Shown here piece after piece: positions 28,165 to 40,286 of a stretch of DNA of 64,000 nucleotides (the stretch's first letter is position 1; each line of letters opens with the position of its first letter). The stretch is from Raskinella chloraquaticus (SeqCode) (GTDB taxonomy: Bacteria; Pseudomonadota; Alphaproteobacteria; Rhizobiales; UBA4765), in contig DEZK01000019.1 in assembly GCA_002365175.1 (NCBI GenBank), positions 129,255 through 193,254 of the forward strand, in the 5' to 3' direction. Both the position numbers and the translations under genes were made by a program. A model generated the notes under the pieces. The model was not told the origin of the DNA. It did not search any database and saw only the letters and a list, made by a program, of their open reading frames with translations.

Positions 28165-28347
28165 CGCGGCGCGTCCTCGACACACCCCAGCCAGACCGCC
28201 ACCTCCTGATAGCCGGTCGTCTGCGTCATTGATGACACGCAAGCTTTACCCACCACTTCATAACGCCATCCTGGCGAGCGCTTCACGCGCTACACCGTCA
28301 TTCATCCCTTCTTAGCTTTAAGAAACTGTTAGCGGCGGGGCGCTGGA

Positions 28348-28377
28348 GACCCCTGATCGCTGTGGCGATCAGGGGTC
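28348..28377 (-). terminator. Perfect hairpin after rnpB
   Basis: A 13-bp perfect inverted repeat, GACCCCTGATCGC and its complement, around a 4-base loop lies ten bases after the RNase P RNA. There is no clear run of U after it on the minus strand, so it may act as a processing or stabilising stem or a weak terminator. It also lies in the leader of rsmH. Confidence 0.6.
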
Positions 28378-28386
28378 GTTGCCGAC

Positions 28387-28758
28387 GCCAGTCAGCCTGT
28401 AAGCCGGGTTCTGTAGCGCGCGGTGTTACCCCCGCGTGACGGCCATTCCTCTGGGACGCCCATTGCTGGGCGCCTCAAGCAACCAACCCGGATGGCGGCG
28501 GGCAAGACACCGCTGGCTTTCGCCGTGCCATCCCTATTCGGTTTTGCTCCCGGTGGGGTTTGCCGTGCCGACGCCGTTACCGGCGTCGCGGTGCGCTCTT
28601 GCCGCACCCTTTCACCCTTACCCCGGCGTGCCGGGGCGGTTTGCTTTCTGTGGCACTTTCCCTGGGGTCGCCCCCGCCGGACGTTATCCGGCACCGTGTC
28701 TGTCTGGAGCCCGGACTTTCCTCGACGCTGACGCGCCGCGACCGTCCGGCCAACTGGC
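28387..28758 (-). ncRNA. rnpB: RNase P RNA, bacterial type A
   Basis: Catalytic RNA that trims the 5' leader of pre-tRNAs. The universal 5' block GAGGAAAGTCCGGGCTCC and the 3' block ACAGAACCCGGCTTACAGG are both present on the minus strand. The ends pair as P1: GCCAGTTGGCC at the 5' end with GGCTGACTGGC at the 3' end, 11 pairs including two G-U, which fixes the limits to within a few bases. The length of ~372 nt is normal. The gene starts 40 bases after the amidase stop, and its own promoter fits the mapped end. Confidence 0.95.
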
Positions 28759-28764
28759 AGGCGA

Positions 28765-28793
28765 CACATGGGCGCCGCGCTGCTCGGTGTCAA
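28765..28793 (-). promoter_or_regulatory. rnpB promoter
   Basis: On the minus strand a consensus -35 TTGACA (28788-28793), a 17-base spacer and a -10-like CATGTG (28765-28770) sit so that initiation seven bases on would fall at the first base of P1 (28758). This agrees well with the RNA end deduced from pairing. It lies just after the amidase stop codon. Confidence 0.7.
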
Positions 28794-28797
28794 TTGC

Positions 28798-29547
28798 TCA
28801 GGACCGCGCCGCCAGCAGACGCTCCAGCGTCCGTCTTGTTGCCGAATCAGTCATTCCGGAGCAGTTTTTTGGCAGAAAGTGACGCTGGAACGCTGTGACG
28901 ACCTTTTCTGTCGCCTCGTCGTAAACGCCCGTGACAGCCAGCTCATAGCCATAATCGGCAAGGCGGGTTTGCAACTCCCCGACATCGGGGCCGCGCGCGC
29001 CCGGCACGAGCGTCGGTCCTGTTCTTGACCGCGACGGCCTGACCCAATGACCGATACCGGCCGCTGCCAATCGTTCCCATGGAAAGCGCTCCCCCGGATC
29101 GCTCTTGCGACGAGGCGCCGTATCGGAATGGGCAAGCACATTGTGCGGCGCAATCGCCCATCGCTCGAGAATGCCCCCACATAATGCGATCACGGCTGCG
29201 ATCTGTTTGGCCGGGAAAGCAGGCAGGCCGAACTCATGACCACCATTACAGATCTCGATGCCAATCGAGCGCGAATTGATATCGCCCCGCCCCTGCCATT
29301 GCCCCTGCCCGGCATGCCAGGCACGCTCATCCTCGCCCACCAGACGCAGAACCTTGCCGCTCTCGTTCACAACATAGTGACTGGATACCTCGCTTGCCGG
29401 ATCGCAGAGCCGCTCAATCGCCGCCTCGCAGTCTGCCATACCGGTATAATGGAGAAGCAGAATATCAACCGGCGCCCGGCGCTGATTGAAATTGGGGCTC
29501 GGGCGGTCCTCGATCAGCACAGAGTTGGTCGCCTGCGTCTTTGCCAT
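28798..29547 (-). CDS. N-acetylmuramoyl-L-alanine amidase, AmpD type with PG-binding domain
   Basis: Zinc amidase cutting the MurNAc-L-Ala bond in wall turnover. The Amidase_2 domain carries zinc ligands in LLLHYTGM and LAHSDTAPRRKSDPG, plus HAGQG and SIGIEICNGG. The C-terminal ~70 residues (VPGARGPDVGELQTRLADYGY ... VVTAFQRHFLP) form a PG_binding_1 domain. No signal peptide is visible, so it is probably cytosolic and recycling, like AmiD/AmpD-type enzymes. Start is ATG 29547 (MAKTQATN) or ATG 29565; neither has a clear ribosome site. Its position directly upstream of rnpB recurs in related genomes. Confidence 0.9.
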   Translation of the reverse strand: MAKTQATNSVLIEDRPSPNFNQRRAPVDILLLHYTGMADCEAAIERLCDPASEVSSHYVVNESGKVLRLVGEDERAWHAGQGQWQGRGDINSRSIGIEICNGGHEFGLPAFPAKQIAAVIALCGGILERWAIAPHNVLAHSDTAPRRKSDPGERFPWERLAAAGIGHWVRPSRSRTGPTLVPGARGPDVGELQTRLADYGYELAVTGVYDEATEKVVTAFQRHFLPKNCSGMTDSATRRTLERLLAARS

Positions 29548-29600
29548 GGGCCATCTTAGGGGCATGAGACATCTTAGAGGAAGGTGGTTACCCGCGTCGA

Positions 29601-30383
29601 TCAGCGGCAGACGCGGCGTGTGCCATTGCGGCCATGGCGCGCCAGGTCAAGATGCAGATGATCTTCGTGCTGACCATCCTGCGTGCCCGGCCCCAGGACG
29701 GTCGAGAACGTGTTGCAGGCACCATCGCGCACCGAGCGCCAGAACGGTTTGGCATCACCACCAAAATTGATGTCGAAGGGCGGCGCTCCGTCGATGCCCG
29801 GCCCGATCTGCAACAGGTCAAGCCCGCCCCCGTCAAGACTGACGCCGAGCGCTTTCTGGTCCGGCAGGCGCCAGGGCGAGGGAACAGCCTGATCGGGTTT
29901 GCCGACCATCACCTTGCGTCCGTCCTCGAGGACGAAGCCTGCGACATCGATCGCGTTGACGAAGGCATGTTCCGACAGCGCCCCGTGCGAGCGGTTGAGA
30001 ATGCGACGGCAGGAATAGGTGCCGTAGGTTTTAACTTCCCGCACCCTCTGCCCGAAACTGGCGAGTGCTGCCGGCTGGACAACGTTTTCGAGCCAGTAAT
30101 CGGTCGCAGCGATCATCTGGCAGTTCAATGGCACAGCCTTGTCGAGGCGGGCGGAGGCGCGCGCGAACTCCTCGACTGAAAAAGGATGATCCGCCCCGCA
30201 CAAACCGCCTGGATTGATCGGCGGCAAAGCGCGGATGTGAGCGGACGGGCGCACCAGCCCAGCCCGCAGACAGGCTTCCTCTGCCTTGCCACGCCATTGC
30301 GCACGCTGCTCCAGCGGCGAGCGTCCACACGACGCGACGACCAGAAGCAGCAGAACGGCAACTCGGGACACATACCGTTTCAT
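29601..30383 (-). CDS. Extensin-like C-terminal domain lipoprotein
   Basis: A 260-residue protein with a signal peptide ending in a lipobox (VVASC, Cys ~19), so probably a lipoprotein. The conserved part (CGADHPFSVEEFA ... TYSCRRILNR ... SEHAFVNAIDVAGFVLEDGR ... GPGTQDGQHEDHLHLDLARHG) is the extensin-like C-terminal family (PF06904). The HAxxxAxDxxxF and HxxHxHxD motifs resemble LAS metallopeptidases, such as D,D-carboxypeptidases of the MepA/VanY type, suggesting action on peptidoglycan. Enzymatic role is inferred, not shown. A second family member is at 50723-51433. Confidence 0.82.
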   Translation of the reverse strand: MKRYVSRVAVLLLLVVASCGRSPLEQRAQWRGKAEEACLRAGLVRPSAHIRALPPINPGGLCGADHPFSVEEFARASARLDKAVPLNCQMIAATDYWLENVVQPAALASFGQRVREVKTYGTYSCRRILNRSHGALSEHAFVNAIDVAGFVLEDGRKVMVGKPDQAVPSPWRLPDQKALGVSLDGGGLDLLQIGPGIDGAPPFDINFGGDAKPFWRSVRDGACNTFSTVLGPGTQDGQHEDHLHLDLARHGRNGTRRVCR

Positions 30384-30468
30384 GCCGCTAAATTGCCGTC
30401 GGCCCGGTTAAGAATCAGTTGACGCTTGCTCTCACATCAAGTTGCTCTGTCAGCAAAAGGAGCACGCA

Positions 30469-30816
30469 ATGCGCGGCACCAAACGCCAGGACGCTATCCT
30501 GAAGGCGATGCGTCTCCTCATCCCGCGCGCGCCGCTGGCCGATTTTGGACCGATCCTTGAGGCAGCAACCAGTGCGCGGATGAAAACTCTGCCACCGCAG
30601 ATTGCCGCCTGGCTCTCGATCATCGCCTATATCCGCCACGTCCACAGCGAATACGATGCCCTGCTGGCTGATGGCTATGAGCGAGATGCTGCCCGGTTTT
30701 TCGTGCGCGAAGCCATCGATGAGGTCCTCACCGGCTGGGGCTGCCAGCGGCGGCTGGAAGAGCACGATGACGAGGCAACCGACATGAGCGAACCGGTCAC
30801 GCCACGCCCGTTATGA
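30469..30816 (+). CDS. DUF2293 family protein
   Basis: A 115-residue soluble protein of unknown function. ATG 30469 is chosen for AAGGAG eight bases upstream. It matches DUF2293, common in Hyphomicrobiales, through IRHVHSEYDALLADGYERDAARFFV and EVLTGWGC. It is Arg/His-rich and has no signal peptide. The gene stands alone, divergent from the extensin-like lipoprotein gene, with an 85-base shared leader. No function can be proposed. Confidence 0.75.
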   Translation: MRGTKRQDAILKAMRLLIPRAPLADFGPILEAATSARMKTLPPQIAAWLSIIAYIRHVHSEYDALLADGYERDAARFFVREAIDEVLTGWGCQRRLEEHDDEATDMSEPVTPRPL

Positions 30817-30959
30817 TCGGTCAAAGCAGCCAATCACGCTGATCCTGCGCGGTGAGAATCCGCATCCGGCCCTGATTCACTCAACTCTCCGGCGGATCGC
30901 CGCGAAATAATGAAAAATCACGCATTCAGTGCCGCTCAACACGATCAGGTGGATTGATC

Positions 30960-30999
30960 TTGCGAGAGGCCAAAAAAAGATATAAAGATATTCTTATAC
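30960..30999 (+). promoter_or_regulatory. Promoter with near-palindromic operator, probable SahR-type site
   Basis: A -35-like TTGCGA (30960-30965) and an A+T-rich -10 region near 30981-30988 precede the regulator gene. Overlapping the -10 is ATATAAAGATAT followed by TCTTATAC (30980-30999), which matches an ideal palindrome of the left half at 17 of 20 positions. A symmetric AAAGATAT core beside an ArsR-family gene is what an autoregulatory operator would look like. The assignment to SAH/methionine control is inference from the genes downstream. Confidence 0.55.
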
Positions 31000-31014
31000 T
31001 TTGAAAGTCGAGCC

Positions 31015-32022
31015 ATGACCAACCTGACCACTGTCGCTTCCGACGTCCTTCTCGCTGGCCTGCGTGCTGCCGGGGAAGAGACCCGCTTGCGTATTCTGGC
31101 GCTTCTGGGGGCGGGCGATCTGACGGTGAGCGACCTCACCGAAATCCTTGGCCAGAGCCAGCCGCGTATCTCGCGCCATCTCAAATTACTGCACGAAGCT
31201 GAACTCGTGGAGCGCTACCGCGAAGGCACTTATGTGTTCTATGCACTGGCCCGTCAGGGACGTACAGCCAGGCTTGGATCATCGATCCTGGCCCTGCTGT
31301 CACCCGATGATGCCCAGGTCGAGCGCGATCGTGCGCGCCTGGCTGATGTCCGCGCCGCCCGTGATCATGCAGCCCACAATTATTTCCGCTCGGTCGCTGC
31401 TGACTGGGATCGCATCCGCCAATTGCACATTGCCGATGGCGAGGTCGAGACAGCGATCCGCACGACGCTGGGCCCTGACAAGATCGGCTCGCATCTTGAT
31501 ATCGGCACCGGCACCGGCAGGTTGCTGGAATTGCTGGCGCCGCAAACGCAGCATGCGGTGGGCGTTGATCTGTCGTTCGACATGCTGGCGGTGGCCCGAG
31601 CCAACCTGGAGCAGGCGGGCCATCTCCATGTGCAATTGCGGCCGGGCGATGTCTATGCGCTCCCCTTTGATCGCGACACGTTTGACGTCGTCACCATTCA
31701 TCAGGTGCTGCATTATCTCGAAGAGCCCGGACGTGCCATTGCCGAGGCCGCCCGCGTACTGGCGCCAGGCGGGCGCCTCCTGATCGTCGATTTTGCGCCC
31801 CATGAGCTGGAATTCCTGCGGGCGGACCACGCTCATCGGCGCCTCGGTTTTTCAACCGAACAGATGGCGCAATGGCTGGCGGAAATCGGCATCCACGCGC
31901 TTGAGACCCTTGAATTGCCCACGCGTGGCGATGGAGCGGGCGAACTGATTGTCACTTTGTGGTTGGCGCGCACTGAAAAAAAAATCGCCCGTAATGGCCG
32001 TAAATTAGGAGTAGCTGCATGA
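31015..32022 (+). CDS. ArsR-family regulator fused to SAM-dependent methyltransferase fold
   Basis: A 335-residue fusion. Residues ~10-85 form a winged helix of the ArsR type (ETRLRILALLGAGDLTVSDLTEILGQSQPRISRHLKLLHEAELV), without the Cys cluster of metal sensors. Residues ~125-320 form a class I methyltransferase fold (HLDIGTGTGRLLELLAP, GVDLSFDMLAVAR, FDVVTIHQVLHYLEEP). It is in an operon with metF (ATGA overlap) and metH, and an operator-like site lies at its promoter. SahR, an ArsR-family regulator of methionine genes in Proteobacteria, responds to S-adenosylhomocysteine; the methyltransferase fold here is a natural ligand-binding module. Catalytic activity is unknown. Confidence 0.85.
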   Translation: MTNLTTVASDVLLAGLRAAGEETRLRILALLGAGDLTVSDLTEILGQSQPRISRHLKLLHEAELVERYREGTYVFYALARQGRTARLGSSILALLSPDDAQVERDRARLADVRAARDHAAHNYFRSVAADWDRIRQLHIADGEVETAIRTTLGPDKIGSHLDIGTGTGRLLELLAPQTQHAVGVDLSFDMLAVARANLEQAGHLHVQLRPGDVYALPFDRDTFDVVTIHQVLHYLEEPGRAIAEAARVLAPGGRLLIVDFAPHELEFLRADHAHRRLGFSTEQMAQWLAEIGIHALETLELPTRGDGAGELIVTLWLARTEKKIARNGRKLGVAA

Positions 32023-32891
32023 GCACGCCCCTGTCTGTTTCTTTCGAATTTTTTCCGCCCAGGAATGACGACATGGAGCGGACATTGTGGGAATCGGTTG
32101 AGCGCCTGGCGCCGCTGGCGCCGCGTTTTGTCTCCGTTACCTATGGCGCAGGCGGCACGACGCGCGAGCGGACGCACGCGACCGTCGCCCGTCTTGTCGC
32201 CGAGACCGCCCTGCAGCCGGCAGCCCATCTCACCTGCGTTGCCGCCACCCGCGCCGACATCGATGCCATTGTCGAGGAATACTGGAGCGCTGGCGTGCGC
32301 CACATCGTTGCCTTGCGCGGCGATGCGCTTGCCGGCCCCGGCGCCACATATGAGCCGCATCCCGGTGGTTACGCCTATACTCATGATCTGGTCGAGGCAA
32401 TCACCCGACGCGGCGGCTTCGAGGTATCGGTGTCAGCCTACCCTGAACGCCATCCCGACAGCCCCGACTGGGACACCGAGATTGCGCTCCTGAAGGCCAA
32501 GCGCGACGCCGGCGCCACCCGCGCCATCACCCAGTTCTTCTTTGAAAACGATTTGTATTTTCAATATGTCGAGCGGGTGCGCAAGGCCGGCATCGACATC
32601 CCGATCGTTCCGGGCATTCTGCCGGTACAGAATTTTGCGCAGGTTGCCAATTTTGCCAAGCGCTGCGGCTCAAGCGTTCCTGAAAAGCTGGCGCGCCGCT
32701 TCGAGGGGCTTGATGGCGACCAGCAGACGCGGGCTCTCGTTGCTGCGGCTGTATGTGCTGAACAGGTGGAGGATCTGCGCGCCCGGGGCGTCAGTGAGTT
32801 CCATTTCTACACCATGAACCGCGCCAACCTTGTCTACGCCATCTGCCATCTGCTGGGGCTGCGCCCGCAGCATCTGCAGAAGGCCGCCTGA
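32019..32891 (+). CDS. metF: 5,10-methylenetetrahydrofolate reductase MetF
   Basis: Flavoprotein producing 5-methyl-THF for methionine synthase. The 290-residue TIM-barrel protein opens SVSFEFFPPRND, the active-site Glu region of MTHFR, and has FVSVTYGAGGTTRERT, HLTCVAAT, ALRGDAL and TQFFFEND, all characteristic. The start codon overlaps the regulator stop (ATGA). It is followed 30 bases later by metH, so both steps of methyl transfer to homocysteine are co-expressed. Confidence 0.96.
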   Translation: MSTPLSVSFEFFPPRNDDMERTLWESVERLAPLAPRFVSVTYGAGGTTRERTHATVARLVAETALQPAAHLTCVAATRADIDAIVEEYWSAGVRHIVALRGDALAGPGATYEPHPGGYAYTHDLVEAITRRGGFEVSVSAYPERHPDSPDWDTEIALLKAKRDAGATRAITQFFFENDLYFQYVERVRKAGIDIPIVPGILPVQNFAQVANFAKRCGSSVPEKLARRFEGLDGDQQTRALVAAAVCAEQVEDLRARGVSEFHFYTMNRANLVYAICHLLGLRPQHLQKAA

Positions 32892-32921
32892 CCTGATTTT
32901 CTCTTCCCTTAGATCGAGTGA

Positions 32922-36665
<3,744 letters not shown>

Positions 36666-36669
36666 GTGA

Positions 36670-38424
36670 TCACAATTTGTAGCTGGTGCGAAAGCCGCCC
36701 CAATGACGCCCTTCGACGGTGATGGGGGAATCAACTTCTTTCATCATCACGAACTGCCCGCCTCCCAGATCGCGCCGGTAGACCTGGATCAGCGAGGGTC
36801 GCGTGTTGCGCGCTGCCATCAGACCGGCACGATCATCAAACAGGCGGCGATTGCGGCAATTGGCCGTATTCCACACCACGTCATCACCGCGCTGGGGGTG
36901 GGAATATTTCGTGTTGTGAACCGGCAGGTAGGCATTGAGATCAACCGCAGCACAAAACACCATGCTGGGGTCAAGCGCCAAAAGAGGCTCCTGCACGGGC
37001 GGCAGAATGTCGTCAAGAACGTCAACTGCGCGGTTTTTATATTGCTGCGGATTGGTGCCGGCGATCGGCCGATAATCGGTGTCAAACAGCGTGGCAAGCG
37101 ACAGCACGCCATCCCGAACCGCCTTGGTCATCACGGCGCTGATGTCGGCAGCGCCTTTTTTGGCCCGCTCCACATAGACGCTGTATTCCTGCTCAAGCGT
37201 GGTCAGAACAGATTGAACGGCCTCCAGCGGTTTGTCCTTGTCGGCGATAAAGCGAACATGCAGGCCCAGTGGGCTTTTTGCGACAATTTCACCCTGCACC
37301 AGCCCCAGACGCTCAAGCTGCATATCAACGCGACTGCCAACACCGGCTGTGATCGTTCCGCCGGCGATCAGGCATCCGCCGCGTGACAGATCGATCGTCT
37401 CGATCGGCTGCTCCGCGCCGCCAGACCGCATCAAACCCTTCAGGCTCACCGGCAGGCGGTCATGAACGCGCCGGTCGCATTGCGGCGTCTGGCGCAGCAC
37501 CATCATCAGGCGCTGCATCACGTCCTTGACCGAATGATCCATCGCAGCCGACGTCTGGTTCACCGCCGCCGTCGCCGCCGCCGCCTGACCGCTCGCTCTC
37601 GTCATCTCCTGCGCGCGCGCGGCCACACCTTCCGCAAAGTGCGCCGTATCATCCACGCTGCGCCCCATATCGGATGCCGCTTCGATCTGCTGATCAACGG
37701 CAGATTTCACAAGCGCAAAGGACGGCTTGATCTCGTCGATGCTCTTGATGATGCGATTGACAGCGTTGATGTTGGTTGAGGCCGTTGCCTTGAGGCGGGC
37801 AATCGTCGCGGCAATTTCACCGGTTGCGGTCCGTGTTTCAACCGAAAGCGCCTTCACTTCAGAGGCCACCACCGCAAACCCCTTGCCGGCAGCCCCCGCC
37901 CGCGCCGCCTCGATGGTGGCGTTGAGCGCCAGCAAATTGGTTTGCCCGGCGATGTCCGAAATCACCGAGACCACACGCTCGATTTGCTCGATGGCCTTCG
38001 ACAATTCATCGACCGATACCGCTGCCTCGCCGGCGATCGACTGCGCACTTTCAGCGAGCGCCGCAGACAGACCCGCCTGATGTTCGATCTGCTGGCTCGA
38101 TTGCGTGAGATCGGTGAATGCCAGACGTAGTTTCTGCGTACGCTCCAGCGCATCGACCGTTGTTGCGGCAAGCGCCTGCGTATCGCGACCAATCCCCTCG
38201 ATCACGCTGGCGCTGTCGCCGATGCGCGCGCGCATGTCGGACCCAGCCGCATCCATCCGGCCGGCAGCCCTCCTGAGATCACTTTCGAGAAGCTCGACAA
38301 CTTCGCCCAGGATGTCCGTTTCGTGCACATTTCCCGGCAGGATCGGCGACGGGGCGGGGTCTGGACGCAGCGGTGACTCTGCCAGTTGCCTTTTCGACAG
38401 GAAACGTTTGAACATGCGCAACAA
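36670..38424 (-). CDS. Soluble MCP-type signalling protein with PilZ domain
   Basis: A 584-residue protein with no transmembrane helix. Residues ~110-300 are a chemoreceptor signalling coiled coil with the hairpin tip ISDIAGQTNLLALNATIEAA followed by GKGFAVVASEVKAL. Residues ~315-405 form a PilZ domain with both c-di-GMP motifs, RxxxR (RVHDR, ~319-323) and DLSRGG (~345-350). Residues ~420-584 form a conserved C-terminal domain ending VEGRHWGGFRTSYKL, reminiscent of PAS/Cache-type sensors. The sensor follows the signalling part, the reverse of ordinary receptors. Its likely role is cytoplasmic input to a chemotaxis-like array; no che genes are nearby. Convergent with metH. Confidence 0.85.
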   Translation of the reverse strand: MLRMFKRFLSKRQLAESPLRPDPAPSPILPGNVHETDILGEVVELLESDLRRAAGRMDAAGSDMRARIGDSASVIEGIGRDTQALAATTVDALERTQKLRLAFTDLTQSSQQIEHQAGLSAALAESAQSIAGEAAVSVDELSKAIEQIERVVSVISDIAGQTNLLALNATIEAARAGAAGKGFAVVASEVKALSVETRTATGEIAATIARLKATASTNINAVNRIIKSIDEIKPSFALVKSAVDQQIEAASDMGRSVDDTAHFAEGVAARAQEMTRASGQAAAATAAVNQTSAAMDHSVKDVMQRLMMVLRQTPQCDRRVHDRLPVSLKGLMRSGGAEQPIETIDLSRGGCLIAGGTITAGVGSRVDMQLERLGLVQGEIVAKSPLGLHVRFIADKDKPLEAVQSVLTTLEQEYSVYVERAKKGAADISAVMTKAVRDGVLSLATLFDTDYRPIAGTNPQQYKNRAVDVLDDILPPVQEPLLALDPSMVFCAAVDLNAYLPVHNTKYSHPQRGDDVVWNTANCRNRRLFDDRAGLMAARNTRPSLIQVYRRDLGGGQFVMMKEVDSPITVEGRHWGGFRTSYKL

Positions 38425-38556
38425 CCTTGGTGATCGGACAATTCTTGTCGCCGATCACGCCTAATTGTTGGTAAATGTGGCTGATTACGCTCATGTATTT
38501 CGATGAGCGGACATCAGCTTACATATTGTTTTACCGTCTGATTTCTACAAAATTAA

Positions 38557-38580
38557 ACAAAAAAGGCCGGATAACCGACC
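38557..38580 (-). terminator. Intrinsic terminator of the 27-aa peptide gene
   Basis: On the minus strand GGTCGG-TTAT-CCGGCC forms a 6-bp stem (one G-U) followed directly by TTTTTTGTTT. It lies about 45 bases after the small gene's stop codon and is the clearest rho-independent terminator in the window. Confidence 0.75.
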
Positions 38581-38624
38581 TCCTTTGCCTGCCAATTAAA
38601 ATTTCTGACGACGATCAGTGAAAT

Positions 38625-38708
38625 TCAGAAAGCACCGATCACGATGGCGCCGACGAACACGAAAGCGGCACACACCACCAGCACATTGATACGGCTCAAT
38701 GCTGTCAT
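38625..38708 (-). CDS. 27-residue single-span membrane peptide
   Basis: This short frame encodes a 27-residue peptide: a short polar start (MTALSRIN) then one continuous hydrophobic helix (VLVVCAAFVFVGAIVIGAF). It has AGGGAGAG seven bases before its ATG, a good sigma-70-like promoter upstream and an intrinsic terminator downstream, so it is a complete stand-alone gene. Very short proteins of this pattern (Asn-Val-Leu near the start, VGAIV-GAF at the end) occur in Hyphomicrobiales; I recall the pattern but cannot check it here. The function is unknown; it should insert in the inner membrane. Confidence 0.8.
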   Translation of the reverse strand: MTALSRINVLVVCAAFVFVGAIVIGAF

Positions 38709-38753
38709 GGATTGCTCTCCCTGCGTTTGATATTCGTCCCCTTCAGCCAGTGC

Positions 38754-38782
38754 ACTATAGCTCATCGCGACGCTTATGTGAA
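38754..38782 (-). promoter_or_regulatory. Sigma-70-type promoter for the 27-aa peptide gene
   Basis: On the minus strand TTCACA (38777-38782), a spacer of exactly 17 bases and TATAGT (38754-38759) form a near-consensus promoter. Initiation would fall about 38 bases before the start codon at 38708. Confidence 0.7.
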
Positions 38783-38858
38783 GGTCTTGTTCATATTCCG
38801 TTAACCTGTGGACAATCGATACCCGCCCCTGCCATTGGCGATGAACTTTAATCCGGCC

Positions 38859-39548
38859 TCACCACGGGATCGTTGTTCCATCATAATTGAGGAACGTTCC
38901 GGCAGCCTCGCACCCGGCGCTGTCGATCGTCCGAATGATCCCGGTTGCGGATTGTTCCACACTGATATCAGCGCCTGCCCCGCCCATGTCGGTGCGCACC
39001 CAGCCCGGGTGCATGACAAACGCGATGATGTTCTCCTGCAGCAGCTCGGCTGCTACCGATTGGATGGCTTTGTTGATACCGGCTTTGGACGCGCGGTAGG
39101 AGAATTGTCCATCACCCCGTTGAAACGACCCCATGGCCGATGAAATCGTCGCCACCTTGGAAACTTGCCCGCCTTTGCCCATCAGCGGTGCGAAATTCTG
39201 CAAAACACGCAGCGGCGCGACCGTATTGACCATCAGGGTTTCGGCAAAGGCATCCAGGTCAGCCGTCAGAATGCCACGCCCACGATCACGATAGATACCG
39301 GCATTATTGACCAGAACATCGATCCGCTCCTGACTGAGCGCAGCGCGGGCAGCACTCAGTGAAGCCGCGTCCGCGACATCGGCCGCCAGCAGCTTGAGGC
39401 GTGTACGTGCGCCCTCGATCGCCCGCAACGCGTCGCATTTCAAAGGATCACGCACAAGCGCGATGACGTCATCACCTCGCCCGAGAATCTTCTTGGCGAT
39501 GCCAAGACCGATGCCGCGACCGGCGCCCGTGATCATCCAGCAACTCAT
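38859..39548 (-). CDS. Short-chain dehydrogenase/reductase
   Basis: A 229-residue SDR enzyme from ATG 39548, which follows GAGGAG; the longer frame to 39626 lacks conserved residues. It shows the nucleotide loop TGAGRGIGLGIAKK (TGxxxGxG), the NNAG motif (VLVNNAGIY), the catalytic Ser-Tyr-Lys set (ISSAMG, then Tyr and Lys in FSYRASKAG) and HPGWVRTDMGG. An NAD(P)-dependent oxidoreductase of unknown substrate; the C-factor-like (CsgA-type) subgroup also ends with HPGWVRTDMGG. It stands alone. Confidence 0.88.
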   Translation of the reverse strand: MSCWMITGAGRGIGLGIAKKILGRGDDVIALVRDPLKCDALRAIEGARTRLKLLAADVADAASLSAARAALSQERIDVLVNNAGIYRDRGRGILTADLDAFAETLMVNTVAPLRVLQNFAPLMGKGGQVSKVATISSAMGSFQRGDGQFSYRASKAGINKAIQSVAAELLQENIIAFVMHPGWVRTDMGGAGADISVEQSATGIIRTIDSAGCEAAGTFLNYDGTTIPW

Positions 39549-39657
39549 GAATGTGCGCTCCTCAACGGCCACCCGCGTCGGATGCAGCAGGCTGGCACGT
39601 TTACTCCCTGTACGGCTGCAGCGCACTTACTGCAACTGGCCGAAACAGGAGATGATG

Positions 39658-40245
39658 ATGGCAAGGTCACATATGCTGGTTGCTCTTGGTGGAGCAGTTT
39701 TTCTGACGATGGCTACCCTGGCCGGCATGGCGGTGGCACAAAACCGTGGCCATGGCGGTCCACCACACGGCGCGGCGCAAGGCGCTGGCGATACGGGGCC
39801 GGACTTCGGCGGGCGGCATGGCGGCGCCCTCATGAACCCCCAGCGCCTCATCGACGGCATTTTTGACCGCCTCGACCGCAATTATGACGGGGTGATCGAG
39901 ACTGCCGAATTCAAAAGCATGATCGAGAACCGTTTTGATCGCATCGACCACACCAGGAAAGGCGTCATCACGGCAGCGGACATAAAGGCACGCGGGGCCG
40001 GCGACTTCCCCCGCTTCGGCCACGGTGGGCGCGACCGCGAGGTGATGATCGACCGCTTCATCGCCCGCTTCATGGAAAGCTTCGGCAAGCCGGCTGACGG
40101 ACAGGTGACAAAAGCCGAATTTGTCGAGGCCTACATGGATGTCTTCACCTACATCAACCGCGCCGGTGATGGCAAAGTGACGCGCAAGGACGTTGAACAA
40201 TATTTCAACGTGGCGCGGCGCATGGCCCCGGCTTTGCGCGGATAA
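39658..40245 (+). CDS. Secreted EF-hand protein
   Basis: A 195-residue exported protein. ATG 39658, third of three consecutive ATGs, has AGGAG six bases upstream. A signal peptide (LVALGGAVFLTMATLAGMAVAQ) precedes a Gly/His-rich linker and four EF-hand-like loops: DRNYDGVIETAE (~73-84, canonical), DHTRKGVITAAD (~97-108, degraded), GKPADGQVTKAE (~143-154) and NRAGDGKVTRKD (~167-178). Calcium binding is likely for the first and perhaps the last. The sigma-factor gene follows 41 bases later on the same strand, so it is probably the first gene of the operon through 41729. Confidence 0.85.
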   Translation: MARSHMLVALGGAVFLTMATLAGMAVAQNRGHGGPPHGAAQGAGDTGPDFGGRHGGALMNPQRLIDGIFDRLDRNYDGVIETAEFKSMIENRFDRIDHTRKGVITAADIKARGAGDFPRFGHGGRDREVMIDRFIARFMESFGKPADGQVTKAEFVEAYMDVFTYINRAGDGKVTRKDVEQYFNVARRMAPALRG

Positions 40246-40286
40246 GGGCTGACGGCGGGACGAGCATGCGCTTATCCTACCTGCCC

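Noticed and set aside
39394..39657. Long N-terminal extension of the EF-hand gene
   Set aside because: It runs through the start of the divergent SDR gene; a signal peptide and RBS support the start at 39658.
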